Source: Saprospiraceae bacterium (lineage in GTDB: Bacteria; Bacteroidota; Bacteroidia; Chitinophagales; Saprospiraceae). From it: a DNA stretch of 64,000 nucleotides. Where the stretch lies: positions 1 through 64,000 of the forward strand of contig JAEUUP010000109.1 in the NCBI GenBank assembly GCA_016787525.1. The letters are read 5' to 3'. The notes under the pieces were generated by a model. It was not told the DNA's origin. It did not search any database and saw only the letters and a program-made list of their open reading frames with translations. The position numbers and the translations under genes were made by a program. Position 1 is the first letter of the stretch. Each line of letters starts with the position of its first letter. Shown piece by piece: positions 54,149 to 63,679 of the stretch.

Positions 54149-54913
54149 ATGACTCAACAACGGATTTATAAATCATTCCAAAATACGAAGCAAGATGGTT
54201 TGAAACGCCTTGCTGTATTGATTGACCCAGATAAGATGCGGCTCAACAACGTAGCACGTGTACTTGAACTTGCAGCACGCTCTAATGTGGACTATTTTTT
54301 TGTTGGTGGCAGCCTCGTCGTCAATGATATGATGAATTATTGTCTTGATGCCATTCGCGAGATTGGTACAATTCCATCTATTTTATTCCCAGGTAGCCCG
54401 CAACAAGTCAACCCAAAAGCAGACGGTATTTTACTTCTTTCACTCATTTCAGGGCGTAATCCCGATTTACTCATTGGTCAACACGTTGTCGCAGCTCCTA
54501 TGTTGAAGCGGTCTGGACTTGAAATCGTTTCCACAGGCTATATGCTCATTGACGGTGGCGCACCGACAACGGCCTCTTACATCAGTGGAACATTCCCAAT
54601 TCCTTCTAACAAAGCAGAAATTGCTGTTTGCACAGCTTTAGCAGGTGAAATGTTGGGGTTGAAAACCATTTATATGGATGCTGGTAGCGGTGCTAAAAAC
54701 CCCATTCCAGAAGCCATGATAACAGCGGTTAGCCAAAATCTTGAAATCCCGCTCATCGTAGGTGGCGGTATGCGCACACCTGAACGTGTTGCTACAAACG
54801 CTCGAGCGGGTGCAGACATCATCGTGGTTGGCAATGCTTTAGAAAAAGACCCTAATTTAGTCTTGGATATGGCTCAAGCTGTTCACGAAGCAGGTAGGCG
54901 GATTTTGGTTTAA
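54149..54913 (+). CDS. Geranylgeranylglyceryl phosphate synthase family (PcrB-like)
   Basis: 254 residues in a TIM-barrel fold. LAVLIDPDKM near 25, YFFVGGSLV near 48, the phosphate-binding IVGGGMRTPERV near 205, and VVGNALEKDP near 231 mark the GGGPS/PcrB family. These enzymes join a polyprenyl diphosphate to glycerol 1-phosphate by an ether bond. The Bacteroidota group has been shown to make geranylgeranylglyceryl phosphate; its role in the cell is not clear. Its stop interlocks with the convergent gatA stop. No dispersed 10-mer lies inside, but one sits 6 bp after the preceding gene. Confidence 0.9.
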   Translation: MTQQRIYKSFQNTKQDGLKRLAVLIDPDKMRLNNVARVLELAARSNVDYFFVGGSLVVNDMMNYCLDAIREIGTIPSILFPGSPQQVNPKADGILLLSLISGRNPDLLIGQHVVAAPMLKRSGLEIVSTGYMLIDGGAPTTASYISGTFPIPSNKAEIAVCTALAGEMLGLKTIYMDAGSGAKNPIPEAMITAVSQNLEIPLIVGGGMRTPERVATNARAGADIIVVGNALEKDPNLVLDMAQAVHEAGRRILV

Positions 54914-56307
54914 AACCGATGCGCAAACGCCAATAGCTTTCCATCCTCTCCTTTAGCTGCCATCAATTGGAACTTATGTTTGCCCAATGCAATGGCTGGT
55001 ATGCCACCCATATTGGCAATCACACTATAAATATCTGCCAAATACATCGCCACAGGGTCATCTGCTTTTTCACCCACTTTCCAAGGTTTTATAGGTGAAT
55101 TAGGCATCAAAATAAAGTCATATTCTGCAAAAATGGCATTAAAACGGTCTGAAACGAGGCGGCGAACTTTTTGCGCTTTGGCATAATAAGCATCATAATA
55201 TCCTGCTGACAATACAAATGTCCCTAATATAATACGTCGTTTCACCTCTTCGCTGAATCCCTCAGTACGGCTGCGTCTGTACGTTTCTTCCAAAGTTTTG
55301 ACCCCCTCAGTACGGTAGCCATAGCGTACACCGTCGAAGCGGCTCAAGTTTGAAGAAGCTTCTGCCGTTGTCAAAACATAATAAGCTGGCACAACATAAT
55401 CTAAGAGGTCGAAATCAACGGACTCAACTGTATGCCCTTCTACACGCAGTTTATCAATAATTGCCCAATTGGTGTTGCGAATATCTGGGTCAATGCCATC
55501 AGCATCTAATACTTTCCCGAAGTAAGCAATTTTTACTGAGGGGTTACTTTTTTCTAAATTCTCAAAATAAGGTTCGACTGGTTGGCTACTTGCAGTGGCA
55601 TCAAAATCATCTTCTCCAGCCATGACTTCTAAAAGCAAAGCGGCATCTGCCACAGAGTGAGACAAAGTACCTATCTGATCAAACGATGAACCATAAGCCA
55701 ATAAACCATGCCTTGAAATGCGACCATAACTCGGTTTAAATCCAATAACATTGCAAAAATCAGCAGGCTGACGCACCGAACCGCCCGTATCAGAACCCAA
55801 AGAAGCCAAACAGGTATCTGCTTGCACTGCCACAGCTGAACCACCCGACGAGCCACCTGGCACCAGTGAAGGGTCGTCAGCATTTAAAACAGCACCATAG
55901 ATTGAATTTGTATTGTCGCTGCCCATAGCAAACTGGTCACAATTGGTGCGACCAATAATAATCGCGTCTTCTGCCAAAATACGCTCTACGGCAGTTGCCG
56001 AAAACAACGATTTGAACCCCCTCAGTATGGTTGCAGCAGCCGTTACTTCATGCCCGGCATAACAAATCACATCTTTCAAAGAAATCACAGCTCCGAACAA
56101 TCGCCCAACAGAATGAGGGTCTTTTCGATATTTTTTATCCAATTCAGCGGCTCTGTGGCGGGCTTCGTCTTCAAAAACTTCACAATAGGCATTCAAATGC
56201 TCATTTTTTTCTATTTGCTGCAAGTAGTAATCTACCAACTGCACGCAGTTCGTTTTGCCGTCTTTTATGTCTTTTTGGATTTGCCCGAGCGTGGTATATT
56301 TTGCCAT
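54910..56307 (-). CDS. gatA: Asp-tRNA(Asn)/Glu-tRNA(Gln) amidotransferase subunit A
   Basis: 465 residues of the amidase signature family. It frees ammonia from glutamine to convert mischarged Glu-tRNA(Gln) or Asp-tRNA(Asn). Catalytic Lys in SLKDVICYAGH near 73, the cis-Ser in PGGSSGGSA near 152, and nucleophile Ser in GSDTGGSVRQPA near 174; GFKPSYGRISRHGLLAYGSS follows. GatB and GatC are not in the window. Three exact dispersed 10-mers are read as TILRGF, NPSVKI and RTEGVK, and a fourth near-copy lies at 55258. Confidence 0.93.
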   Translation of the reverse strand: MAKYTTLGQIQKDIKDGKTNCVQLVDYYLQQIEKNEHLNAYCEVFEDEARHRAAELDKKYRKDPHSVGRLFGAVISLKDVICYAGHEVTAAATILRGFKSLFSATAVERILAEDAIIIGRTNCDQFAMGSDNTNSIYGAVLNADDPSLVPGGSSGGSAVAVQADTCLASLGSDTGGSVRQPADFCNVIGFKPSYGRISRHGLLAYGSSFDQIGTLSHSVADAALLLEVMAGEDDFDATASSQPVEPYFENLEKSNPSVKIAYFGKVLDADGIDPDIRNTNWAIIDKLRVEGHTVESVDFDLLDYVVPAYYVLTTAEASSNLSRFDGVRYGYRTEGVKTLEETYRRSRTEGFSEEVKRRIILGTFVLSAGYYDAYYAKAQKVRRLVSDRFNAIFAEYDFILMPNSPIKPWKVGEKADDPVAMYLADIYSVIANMGGIPAIALGKHKFQLMAAKGEDGKLLAFAHRF

Positions 56308-56382
56308 AAGTTTAGTTATTGGTGTATTGCTTATTCGTTATCGGTAATGTATTGCCCACAACGAGCCGCAAAGTTATTCAAA

Positions 56383-58467
56383 TTACTGCAAAAGCAAAGG
56401 GTCAATGTTCTGAACACCTCTTGCTCTTGCTGTTTGCACATCGGCTTGCATTTGCGCCCGATTGCCCAAAATACGGTAGCATTGCGCCCTTTCAATATAA
56501 TAAGCACCGTTAAAACTGTTGAGTTTTATCGCCTCATCGAAGTCTGCTATGGCCTCGGCACAACGATTCATTTGTCGTTTGAGCAAAGCACGGTCAATCC
56601 ATACATTCGGATTGTCTTTTTTTATGGCTAAATATCGGTCACAATCTGCCAATGCAAGGTCGAATTGTCCTATTTCACGATATGTCAAAGAACGGTTGAC
56701 GAGGGCGTTGACGTGTTTGGAATCCAGTTCTATCACACGTGTCAAATCGCGTATGGCCTCTTCTTTTTTGCCAATCACGCCCAAAGCTGCCCCGCGATTG
56801 ACCAAAGCATTGATGTGCATCGAATCCAATGACAAAGCTTTCGATAAGTCCATCATCGCCGAATCCAACTTACCCAACTGTCCATAAGCAGCCCCACGAT
56901 TTGCCCAAGCCTCGACTAAGGTGCTGTCTAAGCGCAAAGCACTGTTATAGTCTGCCAATCCCTCGACGGGTTTATTCATGTCGAAATAAGTCTTGCCACG
57001 ACTGTTGTAGGAAGCTGCTGATGGCTTAACGGCCAAAGACATGTTCAAATCAGCAATGGCTTTGTCATAATTTTTGCGGTCTCGATAAATCAAAGCGCGA
57101 TTTTGCCAAGCAGTAGGTATTTTATCATCGAAATTGATGGCATGAGTCCATAGTGTTTCGCCATTTTCCCAAACTTTAACTTGGTTGTAGGTTGTGAAAA
57201 ACAGCAAAAGAGCATAACCCGCCAGTGCCACCTTGACTTTCCAATCCACATTTTTGTCCATTTTTTCGGATTCATTTTCCTCTTTTGTTTTGAAAAGCCC
57301 CCCCTCAGTAAGAACAGCCATAATAACGAAAAAGCCAAAATAGGGAATGTAGGTAAAGCGGTCCGCCAAATAACCTTGACCTGCTTGCACAATTTGTGAT
57401 ACGAAAATATAGTTCACAAAAAAGAAAATCCAACCAAACACCAAAGTCGTCCAACCTTTTCGGAAAGCATACCAAATTCCTACCAATGAGGCTATGAAAA
57501 ACAAAGATGAAGCATAAAAACCAACTGAGATTTCTTTTGGAAAAGGATAAATAGGTGACATCGCCCACGGGTAAACACACTTGCCCAAATAGATGAGGTA
57601 GGTGTAGAAACCAACGGCTATTTTTTCAAAAATGGAATAATTCAGAACTGTATCGTCAATGGTTTTTTCTGTTTTCAACAAAATGACAGTGCCTAAACCC
57701 ATTGCCAATGAGCCAAGAAAAAAGTGTGCTTTTTCAAAAATGAGTTTAAAATTCAATGGACGTTTGAAATAGTAATCCATTGCCAACATACTGAGGGGTA
57801 GCGAAACCGCTTGCACTTTTGAGAATAAAGCAAAAACAAACAAGACAAAAGCCAAAAGGAAGTGGCGATTTGAAAAACCATAATGCTCTGATTTTAAATA
57901 CTTTGCGTATTGAATCAATGAAGCAAAATAAAATGCACCAAATAAAACGTCTTTACGCTCCGTGGCCCAAGCTACTGACTCGACCCGCATCGGATGAATA
58001 CCAAACAACAAGGCTACCACCAAAGCCGACCAACGACTAAACCCCATCAAACCCACAAGCCGATACACCAAAAAAACATTCAAAAGGTGCAAAATCAAAT
58101 TGTCGGTATGAATGAATTTTGACAACCCCTCAGTACCACCTACAATCGCTTTTTCTATGGCAAAAGTGACAATTGGCAAGGGATTGTAGCCCCCCATGAT
58201 ATTCGTTGTGAATATATTTATGATGTTTTGGAATGTAAATACATTCAGATTTCTATTTTGTAAAATATTCACATCGTCATCCCAATTCACAAAATCGCTT
58301 TGAAAAGTAGGTAAAAAAGCGAAAAAAGTCACTGCTAAAACGCCAATGATAGGCAGCCAACCCTCGAAAATCGAGGATTGTTGGGCTTGAGGTTTTGATA
58401 CAACCTGCTTTTTAGGCGTTTGCGATATTGGGTTGTTAGACGATTTATTGGGTTTTTGTTTTGCCAT
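56383..58467 (-). CDS. TMTC-like polytopic membrane protein with C-terminal TPR repeats
   Basis: 694 residues. A basic cytoplasmic N-terminus (about 1-30), then about 10-12 membrane segments to residue 405, and a TPR domain (about 410-690) with repeats of the form YNSRGKTYFDMNKPVEGL and ALVNRGAALGVIGKKEEA. The membrane part resembles the C-type glycosyltransferases of the PMT/TMTC group (HPMRVESVAWATERKDVL is a typical loop), which use lipid-linked sugars at the outer face of the membrane. It may transfer sugars to proteins; substrates unknown. Three dispersed 10-mers are inside, one in a membrane segment (LPLSMLAMD). Confidence 0.85.
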   Translation of the reverse strand: MAKQKPNKSSNNPISQTPKKQVVSKPQAQQSSIFEGWLPIIGVLAVTFFAFLPTFQSDFVNWDDDVNILQNRNLNVFTFQNIINIFTTNIMGGYNPLPIVTFAIEKAIVGGTEGLSKFIHTDNLILHLLNVFLVYRLVGLMGFSRWSALVVALLFGIHPMRVESVAWATERKDVLFGAFYFASLIQYAKYLKSEHYGFSNRHFLLAFVLFVFALFSKVQAVSLPLSMLAMDYYFKRPLNFKLIFEKAHFFLGSLAMGLGTVILLKTEKTIDDTVLNYSIFEKIAVGFYTYLIYLGKCVYPWAMSPIYPFPKEISVGFYASSLFFIASLVGIWYAFRKGWTTLVFGWIFFFVNYIFVSQIVQAGQGYLADRFTYIPYFGFFVIMAVLTEGGLFKTKEENESEKMDKNVDWKVKVALAGYALLLFFTTYNQVKVWENGETLWTHAINFDDKIPTAWQNRALIYRDRKNYDKAIADLNMSLAVKPSAASYNSRGKTYFDMNKPVEGLADYNSALRLDSTLVEAWANRGAAYGQLGKLDSAMMDLSKALSLDSMHINALVNRGAALGVIGKKEEAIRDLTRVIELDSKHVNALVNRSLTYREIGQFDLALADCDRYLAIKKDNPNVWIDRALLKRQMNRCAEAIADFDEAIKLNSFNGAYYIERAQCYRILGNRAQMQADVQTARARGVQNIDPLLLQ

Positions 58468-58531
58468 GATTTAAAGATATGTTCAAGTTTTAGAATCTAC
58501 GATTTAGAATAAAACAATATCTGTTCAAAAA

Positions 58532-59335
58532 TTAAGCCGAAAGTAATTGTTCGACGGCTTTTTCTGCCATACCAAACGTTGTACTTTGCGAAACCCTTGT
58601 TTTTCTCAATTCGCCATTGATTACGGCTGCTGCCCAAAGGTGGTAATTGCCCATTGTGTCGCGCTCGCAATAGGCATTGACGGAATGGCTGAGTAGCATT
58701 TTCTGAACCGTTCTTTCGATATTTGTAACAGCTGATACTGAGGGGTGGTGGATTGTTTTTAACAAACGGCGTGTTGTCAAATCTTCTTCGTTGGTGATGA
58801 AACACGCCACTCCTTGACCTGCTGCTGGTGTAAACTCGCGGACGCTAAACGGCTGAATGACCCACTCTGCACCCAAGCTAAGTATCTCGGTGTCAGATGA
58901 GCTCATAACCACTGCATCACATTGTGCAGACTGTAAACATATCATATTGGATATTGGCTGGTCGTTCTTTTTAACATCATAGTTGGGTTGCAAATACTGC
59001 ATTATGGAGCAATCAATATCAGAATGGGTGAATACTTTTTTGTCAACACGCTGTTCTGCCAGCGAATGAACAAGACAAGTTTGAGCTGATTTTCGCTTCG
59101 ATAAGGCGGCAATAACTAAACCCATGGGCAGTTCAATCGGCGTAAAATGGAAAGGACAAGCATAAGCTGCGATATCGCCTTCTAAAACTGCCTTGACAGC
59201 ATCTTTAGCGTAACTAAAATACTGAAATTCTGCGTCAATATTGCCCTCGCTCAAAGTTTGGTGTATAAAATCGGCAAAAGGTGTTTTTTCAGCATGTGGC
59301 AGTATGCCAACCTTTAAAATATTCGTTTGAGACAT
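58532..59335 (-). CDS. HemC-like (porphobilinogen deaminase-related) protein, divergent
   Basis: 267 residues. The layout recalls hydroxymethylbilane synthase: the N-terminal KVGILPHAEKTPFADF, the strong motif VREFTPAAGQGVACFIT near 170 (HemC has a PAxGQGA motif), and a C-terminal domain with a Cys near 222 (AYCERDTMGNY) at about the position of the dipyrromethane-cofactor Cys. It is shorter than usual HemC (about 300-310), and the expected Lys-Asp-Leu-Pro catalytic segment is not visible. No other haem gene is near. It may be a second, changed paralogue. One 10-mer is read as HPSVSA. Confidence 0.7.
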   Translation of the reverse strand: MSQTNILKVGILPHAEKTPFADFIHQTLSEGNIDAEFQYFSYAKDAVKAVLEGDIAAYACPFHFTPIELPMGLVIAALSKRKSAQTCLVHSLAEQRVDKKVFTHSDIDCSIMQYLQPNYDVKKNDQPISNMICLQSAQCDAVVMSSSDTEILSLGAEWVIQPFSVREFTPAAGQGVACFITNEEDLTTRRLLKTIHHPSVSAVTNIERTVQKMLLSHSVNAYCERDTMGNYHLWAAAVINGELRKTRVSQSTTFGMAEKAVEQLLSA

Positions 59336-59528
59336 AAATTGTACTTTTATTTCAACGTCAAAATTAAAGTTTGTTTATCGAAGGGTGTCAACGATTTGCT
59401 TTTTTTATTGCAAAAAACAAGAAACAAAGCGACTCTTCGTTACTTTGTCATAAATTATGGTCAATACCCAACAAGTTTTCTGACTTTATCATCCAATTGA
59501 TACACAAATGAATAGGAATCAATTTTTT

Positions 59529-61484
59529 ATGAAAAAAAATAATTTAGTTTTTATTCTCTCTTTCTGTTTTTCAACAGTTGTTTTTGCGCAAAATTATACT
59601 ACTCGAAAAACAGCAAATGAGAAGGCATTAAAAGCTTTTTCGGAGGGTGTAAAACTCAAAGTCCAAGACGATACTGAGGGGGCCTTGAAGGCATTTACGA
59701 ATGCTTTGAAAGTGGATGCAACCTTTATTGAGGCTCAGATTCAACAAGCTGCGATGTATTACAAATTGAGTAAATTGCCCGAAGCAGAAGCTGCTTTTGA
59801 AAAAGTATTGACTATTGACCCTAATTTTGAACCTGAAATATTGTTCTCTTTAGCCAATATTGAAGTGCGGCAAGATAAATTTTTGGAGGCAGCGGAACAT
59901 TACGAAGCCTATTGCCAATCGGCAAAAGCGGACAATCGCAACAAATTAATCGCTGCAAAAGCGGCACGTGACGCTCGATTTGCTGTCGAAGCCGTCAAAA
60001 ATCCCGTGCCATTTGAACCTAAATCGTTGGGCGATAAAGTAAACTCCCCTCAGTATTCGGAATATTTACCGACTCTGACAGCCGATGGCAATACCATGAT
60101 TTTTACGCGTTTGGTCGGACGGAATGAGGATTTTTTTAGTTCTCAAAAGACTGACGGCGAATGGCAGCAAGCAGTTCCTGTCGAAGAACTCAATACCGAA
60201 AACAATGAAGGCGCGCAAGCTATCAGTGCCGATGGCAAATTGTTGATGTTTGCTGCCAAAGACCGTCCCGACGGTTTTGGTAGTTTTGATATTTATTTTT
60301 CAAAAAATCAGAAGGGCAGATGGACTCCAGCAAAAGGATTTCCTGCCATCAACACAGAGTGGTGGGAGTCGCAACCGTCAATTTCTGCCGATGGTCGAAC
60401 GATTTATTTTGCTTCGACTCGTCCAGGAGGCTTAGGAGGTGTTGATATTTGGTATGTGCGGTTTGAAGCTGGTAAATGGCAAGCCGCCAAAAACTTGGGC
60501 GCGCCCATCAATACTGCTTGGGACGACCAAACACCTTTCATTCACCCAGATGGAACAACTTTATATTTTACATCGGAAGGGCATCCTGGTATGGGCGGTA
60601 AAGATTTATTTTTGAGTCGTTTAGATTCTACGGGCAATTGGGGAACACCTCAAAATTTGGGCTATCCAATCAACACAAAAGAAAACGAAGGTACAATTAC
60701 AGTGAGTTTGGATGGCAAAACAGCCTATTTCGGACGGGGCAATGGTATTGATAAAAAATATGACTTGTACCAATTTGCACTGCACGAAAAGGCTCGACCT
60801 CAGCCTGTGACATACGTACAAGCGACCGTACGCGATGCAACAACCAAAGAACCCATACAAGGCTCAAGGCTTGATTTTGTTGATTTGGCGACCCAAAAGT
60901 CGGTTAATATATCGCTTTCTGACGAAAATGGGGCGTTTTTGGTCTGTTTGCCTTTTGGGAGGAATTATGCTTTGAATGTGTCGAAAACGGGGTATGTGTT
61001 TAGTTCTGAAAACTTTAATTTGATAGAAACAGCAACATTCGATAAGCCTTTTACACTCGATATCTACTTGCAACAAGTGCCTATTCTGGCTCAAAATTCG
61101 ACAAATACTGAGGGGAGGGATGCGACGACACCTAAAGTAGAAGACAAACCCATTATACTGAAAAACGTGTTTTTTGAAACAGGAAAAGCTGATTTGAAAA
61201 GCGAATCATTGGTTGAGTTGAACAAATTAAAATTACTTTTGCAAGAAAACCCAACGATGCGTATCGAAGTCAGAGGTCATACCGACAATGTGGGTGCTGA
61301 CGCAGATAACCAAACATTGTCAGAAAAACGCGCCAAAGCAGTGCGGGATTTTCTCGTCAACAATGGTATTTCGGCGGATAGATTATCATATAAGGGTTTA
61401 GGCGAAACACAGCCGATTGATACAAATGATACTGAGGGGGGGCGTGCGGCGAATCGCAGAACAGAATTTGTGATTTTAAAATAA
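59529..61484 (+). CDS. TPR-PD40-CRD-OmpA protein, PorE-like
   Basis: 651 residues from ATG 59529 (MKKNNLVFILSFCFSTVVF). Order: signal peptide, TPR region (about 25-125), PD40 propeller (about 160-410, SADGRTIYFASTRPGGLGG), carboxypeptidase regulatory-like domain (about 425-510), and OmpA peptidoglycan-binding domain (about 540-651, VRGHTDNVGADADN). This is the same layout as PorE, a peptidoglycan-linked part of the type IX secretion system, although PorE is a lipoprotein and this signal shows no lipobox Cys. Close paralogues without secretion roles are common. Four exact 10-mers lie in it. The start upstream at 59508 would give a poorer signal peptide. Confidence 0.85.
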   Translation: MKKNNLVFILSFCFSTVVFAQNYTTRKTANEKALKAFSEGVKLKVQDDTEGALKAFTNALKVDATFIEAQIQQAAMYYKLSKLPEAEAAFEKVLTIDPNFEPEILFSLANIEVRQDKFLEAAEHYEAYCQSAKADNRNKLIAAKAARDARFAVEAVKNPVPFEPKSLGDKVNSPQYSEYLPTLTADGNTMIFTRLVGRNEDFFSSQKTDGEWQQAVPVEELNTENNEGAQAISADGKLLMFAAKDRPDGFGSFDIYFSKNQKGRWTPAKGFPAINTEWWESQPSISADGRTIYFASTRPGGLGGVDIWYVRFEAGKWQAAKNLGAPINTAWDDQTPFIHPDGTTLYFTSEGHPGMGGKDLFLSRLDSTGNWGTPQNLGYPINTKENEGTITVSLDGKTAYFGRGNGIDKKYDLYQFALHEKARPQPVTYVQATVRDATTKEPIQGSRLDFVDLATQKSVNISLSDENGAFLVCLPFGRNYALNVSKTGYVFSSENFNLIETATFDKPFTLDIYLQQVPILAQNSTNTEGRDATTPKVEDKPIILKNVFFETGKADLKSESLVELNKLKLLLQENPTMRIEVRGHTDNVGADADNQTLSEKRAKAVRDFLVNNGISADRLSYKGLGETQPIDTNDTEGGRAANRRTEFVILK

Positions 61485-61494
61485 GAGTTTTGAG

Positions 61495-62202
61495 ATGCAA
61501 CTTTTTTTCTCTAAAAATATTAAAAACGGTATTGCTCAATTGGATGAAGTGGAGGCTCGTCACGCGGTGCAGGTATTGCGACGAAAAGTAGGCGATGCCA
61601 TGCAACTGACGGACGGTGAAGGTCATCTCTATGACGGTACGATTATTGAGATTGGTAAAAAAAACTGCCTCGTAGGCATCAATTCGACTATCGAAGCGTA
61701 CAATGAGCGACCTTTTCGGGTACATATTGCTATTGCACCGACTAAAAATATTGACCGTTTTGAATGGTTTTTGGAGAAGGCGACAGAGATTGGCGTTGAC
61801 GAAATCACACCTTTGATTTGTAAACGCAGTGAACGAGAAGTGATAAAATGGGACCGGCTGAATGGTGTTCTGTTGTCAGCCATGAAGCAATCGCTGAAAA
61901 CTTATTTGCCAAAACTAAATGAAGCGATTGATTTTCAAAAATTTATGAAAAGAGATTTTTCAACGAGTCAAAATTTTATAGCCCATTGTATAGAAAATAC
62001 GGAAAAACAGTTATTGTCGAAAATGTACAAATTAGGGCAGAATTGCGTTATACTGATAGGGCCAGAAGGTGATTTTACTGAGGGGGAGGTTGCGGCGGCG
62101 TTGCAGCAAAATTTTTTTGCTGTGAGTTTGGGTAATTCACGTTTGAGGACTGAAACGGCGGGCGTAGTGGCTTGTCACACAATCAATCTGTTGAATGAAT
62201 AA
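61495..62202 (+). CDS. rsmE: 16S rRNA (uracil1498-N3)-methyltransferase
   Basis: 235 residues. It methylates U1498 of 16S rRNA using S-adenosylmethionine. N-terminal PUA-like part (VEARHAVQVLRRKVGDAM) and C-terminal SPOUT knot (KNIDRFEWFLEKATEIGVDE, then LIGPEGDFTEGE near 184, then LGNSRLRTETAGVVA). It starts 10 bp after the PorE-like gene, so the two are probably co-transcribed. The 10-mer at 62076 encodes TEG within the conserved GPEGDF-T-x-x-E segment beside the methyl donor site. Confidence 0.95.
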   Translation: MQLFFSKNIKNGIAQLDEVEARHAVQVLRRKVGDAMQLTDGEGHLYDGTIIEIGKKNCLVGINSTIEAYNERPFRVHIAIAPTKNIDRFEWFLEKATEIGVDEITPLICKRSEREVIKWDRLNGVLLSAMKQSLKTYLPKLNEAIDFQKFMKRDFSTSQNFIAHCIENTEKQLLSKMYKLGQNCVILIGPEGDFTEGEVAAALQQNFFAVSLGNSRLRTETAGVVACHTINLLNE

Positions 62203-62264
62203 GTCATTTGGTGATGTATCATTTGGTTATTTTAAGGCACATCAATCCATAAAACTATTTTACG

Positions 62265-62921
62265 ATGATAAAAAAGATTCTTTTTTTTGCTCTTGTTTCT
62301 GTTGTAACTTTCTCATTTACAATAGATAAGCCAACATTGAAATTGGCTCTTTTGAAATACAACGGCGGTGGCGACTGGTATAATGATGTCAATTCGTTGA
62401 AAAATTTAGCAGCATTTTGCAATAAAAATTTGGGGACAAATTTTGAATTAGACTATGCTACAGTTGAAGTAGGCAGTGCGGATATTTACAATCACTCGTT
62501 TTTGTATATGACGGGGCATGGCAACGTGGTTTTTTCGAATCAAGAAGCTGAGAATCTGCGTAATTACCTTTTGGCGGGTGGTTTTTTGTTCGTCAATGAC
62601 GATTATGGCATGGATCCTTTCATCCGTCCTGCTTTGAAAAAGGTTTTTCCAGAATTGGAACTGACAGAATTGCCTTATGCACATCCGATTTATCACCAGC
62701 GCTATGAGTTTCCGAACGGTATTCCAAAGATACATGAACACGACAATAAACCACCCAAAGGCTATGGTTTGGTGTGGGAAGGGCGTTTAGTGGCTTTTTA
62801 CAATTATGAATCCGATTTGGGTGATGGTTGGGACGATGTGCATAAAGACCCAGAAGATTTGCGCCAAAAAGCCTTGCAGATGGGAGCCAATATCATTCGC
62901 TATGTTTTTCAACAGCAATAG
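62265..62921 (+). CDS. DUF4159 domain protein
   Basis: 218 residues with a signal peptide (KKILFFALVSVVTFSF). The rest is a DUF4159 domain: LKYNGGGDWYND near 27, MTGHGNVVFSNQEAENLRNY near 85, GGFLFVNDDYG near 106 and HDNKPPKGYGLVWEGRLVAF near 165. The family has a glutamine amidotransferase-like fold without a clear catalytic site and is widespread in Bacteroidota. It would be exported to the periplasm. It follows rsmE by 62 bp. Function unknown. Confidence 0.85.
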   Translation: MIKKILFFALVSVVTFSFTIDKPTLKLALLKYNGGGDWYNDVNSLKNLAAFCNKNLGTNFELDYATVEVGSADIYNHSFLYMTGHGNVVFSNQEAENLRNYLLAGGFLFVNDDYGMDPFIRPALKKVFPELELTELPYAHPIYHQRYEFPNGIPKIHEHDNKPPKGYGLVWEGRLVAFYNYESDLGDGWDDVHKDPEDLRQKALQMGANIIRYVFQQQ

Positions 62922-62949
62922 AAAAGGCCGTATTGAGTTCAAAGCTAAG

Positions 62950-62987
62950 AAATACGAATGACACTGTGTGGAGTGTCATTCGTATTT
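62950..62987. terminator. Bidirectional terminator
   Basis: A 16-bp perfect stem (62950-62965 with 62972-62987) between the convergent DUF4159 and DUF4230 genes, reaching the DUF4230 stop codon. Confidence 0.8.
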
Positions 62988-63578
62988 TTAGTTTAATACA
63001 CTATTGCCAACGATTTCAAATTTCCAGCCCATACTTTGCGCCAAAATGCGTAGAGCATCGAAATTGCGCTTGCCATGCTCATTCACATTGCGCATAAAAT
63101 CGCTTTTAGTCGCTTGGTCGCGTACAATATCCACTGCACGTTTGTTCAAACGCGTATAATCGTCGTTTGTGAAAGTATTGAAAACACCGTTAGCAATGTC
63201 ATAATAACTGATTTCAGGTTCAACGCTGATAATCTCGGCAGGTGGAATATTGCTAAGGCGCAAGGTTTTGGTAGCGTGGTCGGCATCAATTTTCATGTTT
63301 GATAGATTAAAACCTGCCGAAACTTTCGCTTTCACCTTAATCAGCACTTTTTTGGTAGATGGAAAACCGAAATAAGATTTGGTATCAGACTCCGTAAAAA
63401 CCTCCGAAAAATACCCCTCAGTAGTGACGAGTTTTGTGACTGTTTTAACTTGTTCCAGAAGGACTTGTGCTTCTTGTTCGGTGCGTTTTTCTTCGCTACC
63501 ATACCACCATTTTGCACCGTAGATGCCCAAGGCCAGAGCAAAAAGTAAGGCAACGGCGAAAAGTAAATTCTTTGTCAT
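62988..63578 (-). CDS. DUF4230 domain protein
   Basis: 196 residues. An N-terminal membrane anchor (LLFAVALLFALALGIYGA) is followed by a short coiled stretch and the DUF4230 domain: KLVTTEGYFSEVFTESDTKS, then KKVLIKVKAKVSAGFNLS, then SYYDIANGVFNTFTNDDYTR. The domain probably lies in the periplasm. Function unknown. One 10-mer (63414) is read as TTEGYF at the start of the domain. Confidence 0.85.
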   Translation of the reverse strand: MTKNLLFAVALLFALALGIYGAKWWYGSEEKRTEQEAQVLLEQVKTVTKLVTTEGYFSEVFTESDTKSYFGFPSTKKVLIKVKAKVSAGFNLSNMKIDADHATKTLRLSNIPPAEIISVEPEISYYDIANGVFNTFTNDDYTRLNKRAVDIVRDQATKSDFMRNVNEHGKRNFDALRILAQSMGWKFEIVGNSVLN

Positions 63579-63679
63579 TTATATATTTTTTACTTTTTTT
63601 TAAAAATCTCGTAGGGGAACAATCGTTATAAAACTGTCATTACGTTAAACTATTTATCACACCAAAAACAGCTTGTCTT

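Noticed and set aside
62050..62060. TACTGATAGG in rsmE as a degenerate 10-mer copy.
   Set aside because: It has two mismatches and lies next to an exact copy, so it is probably coincidence.
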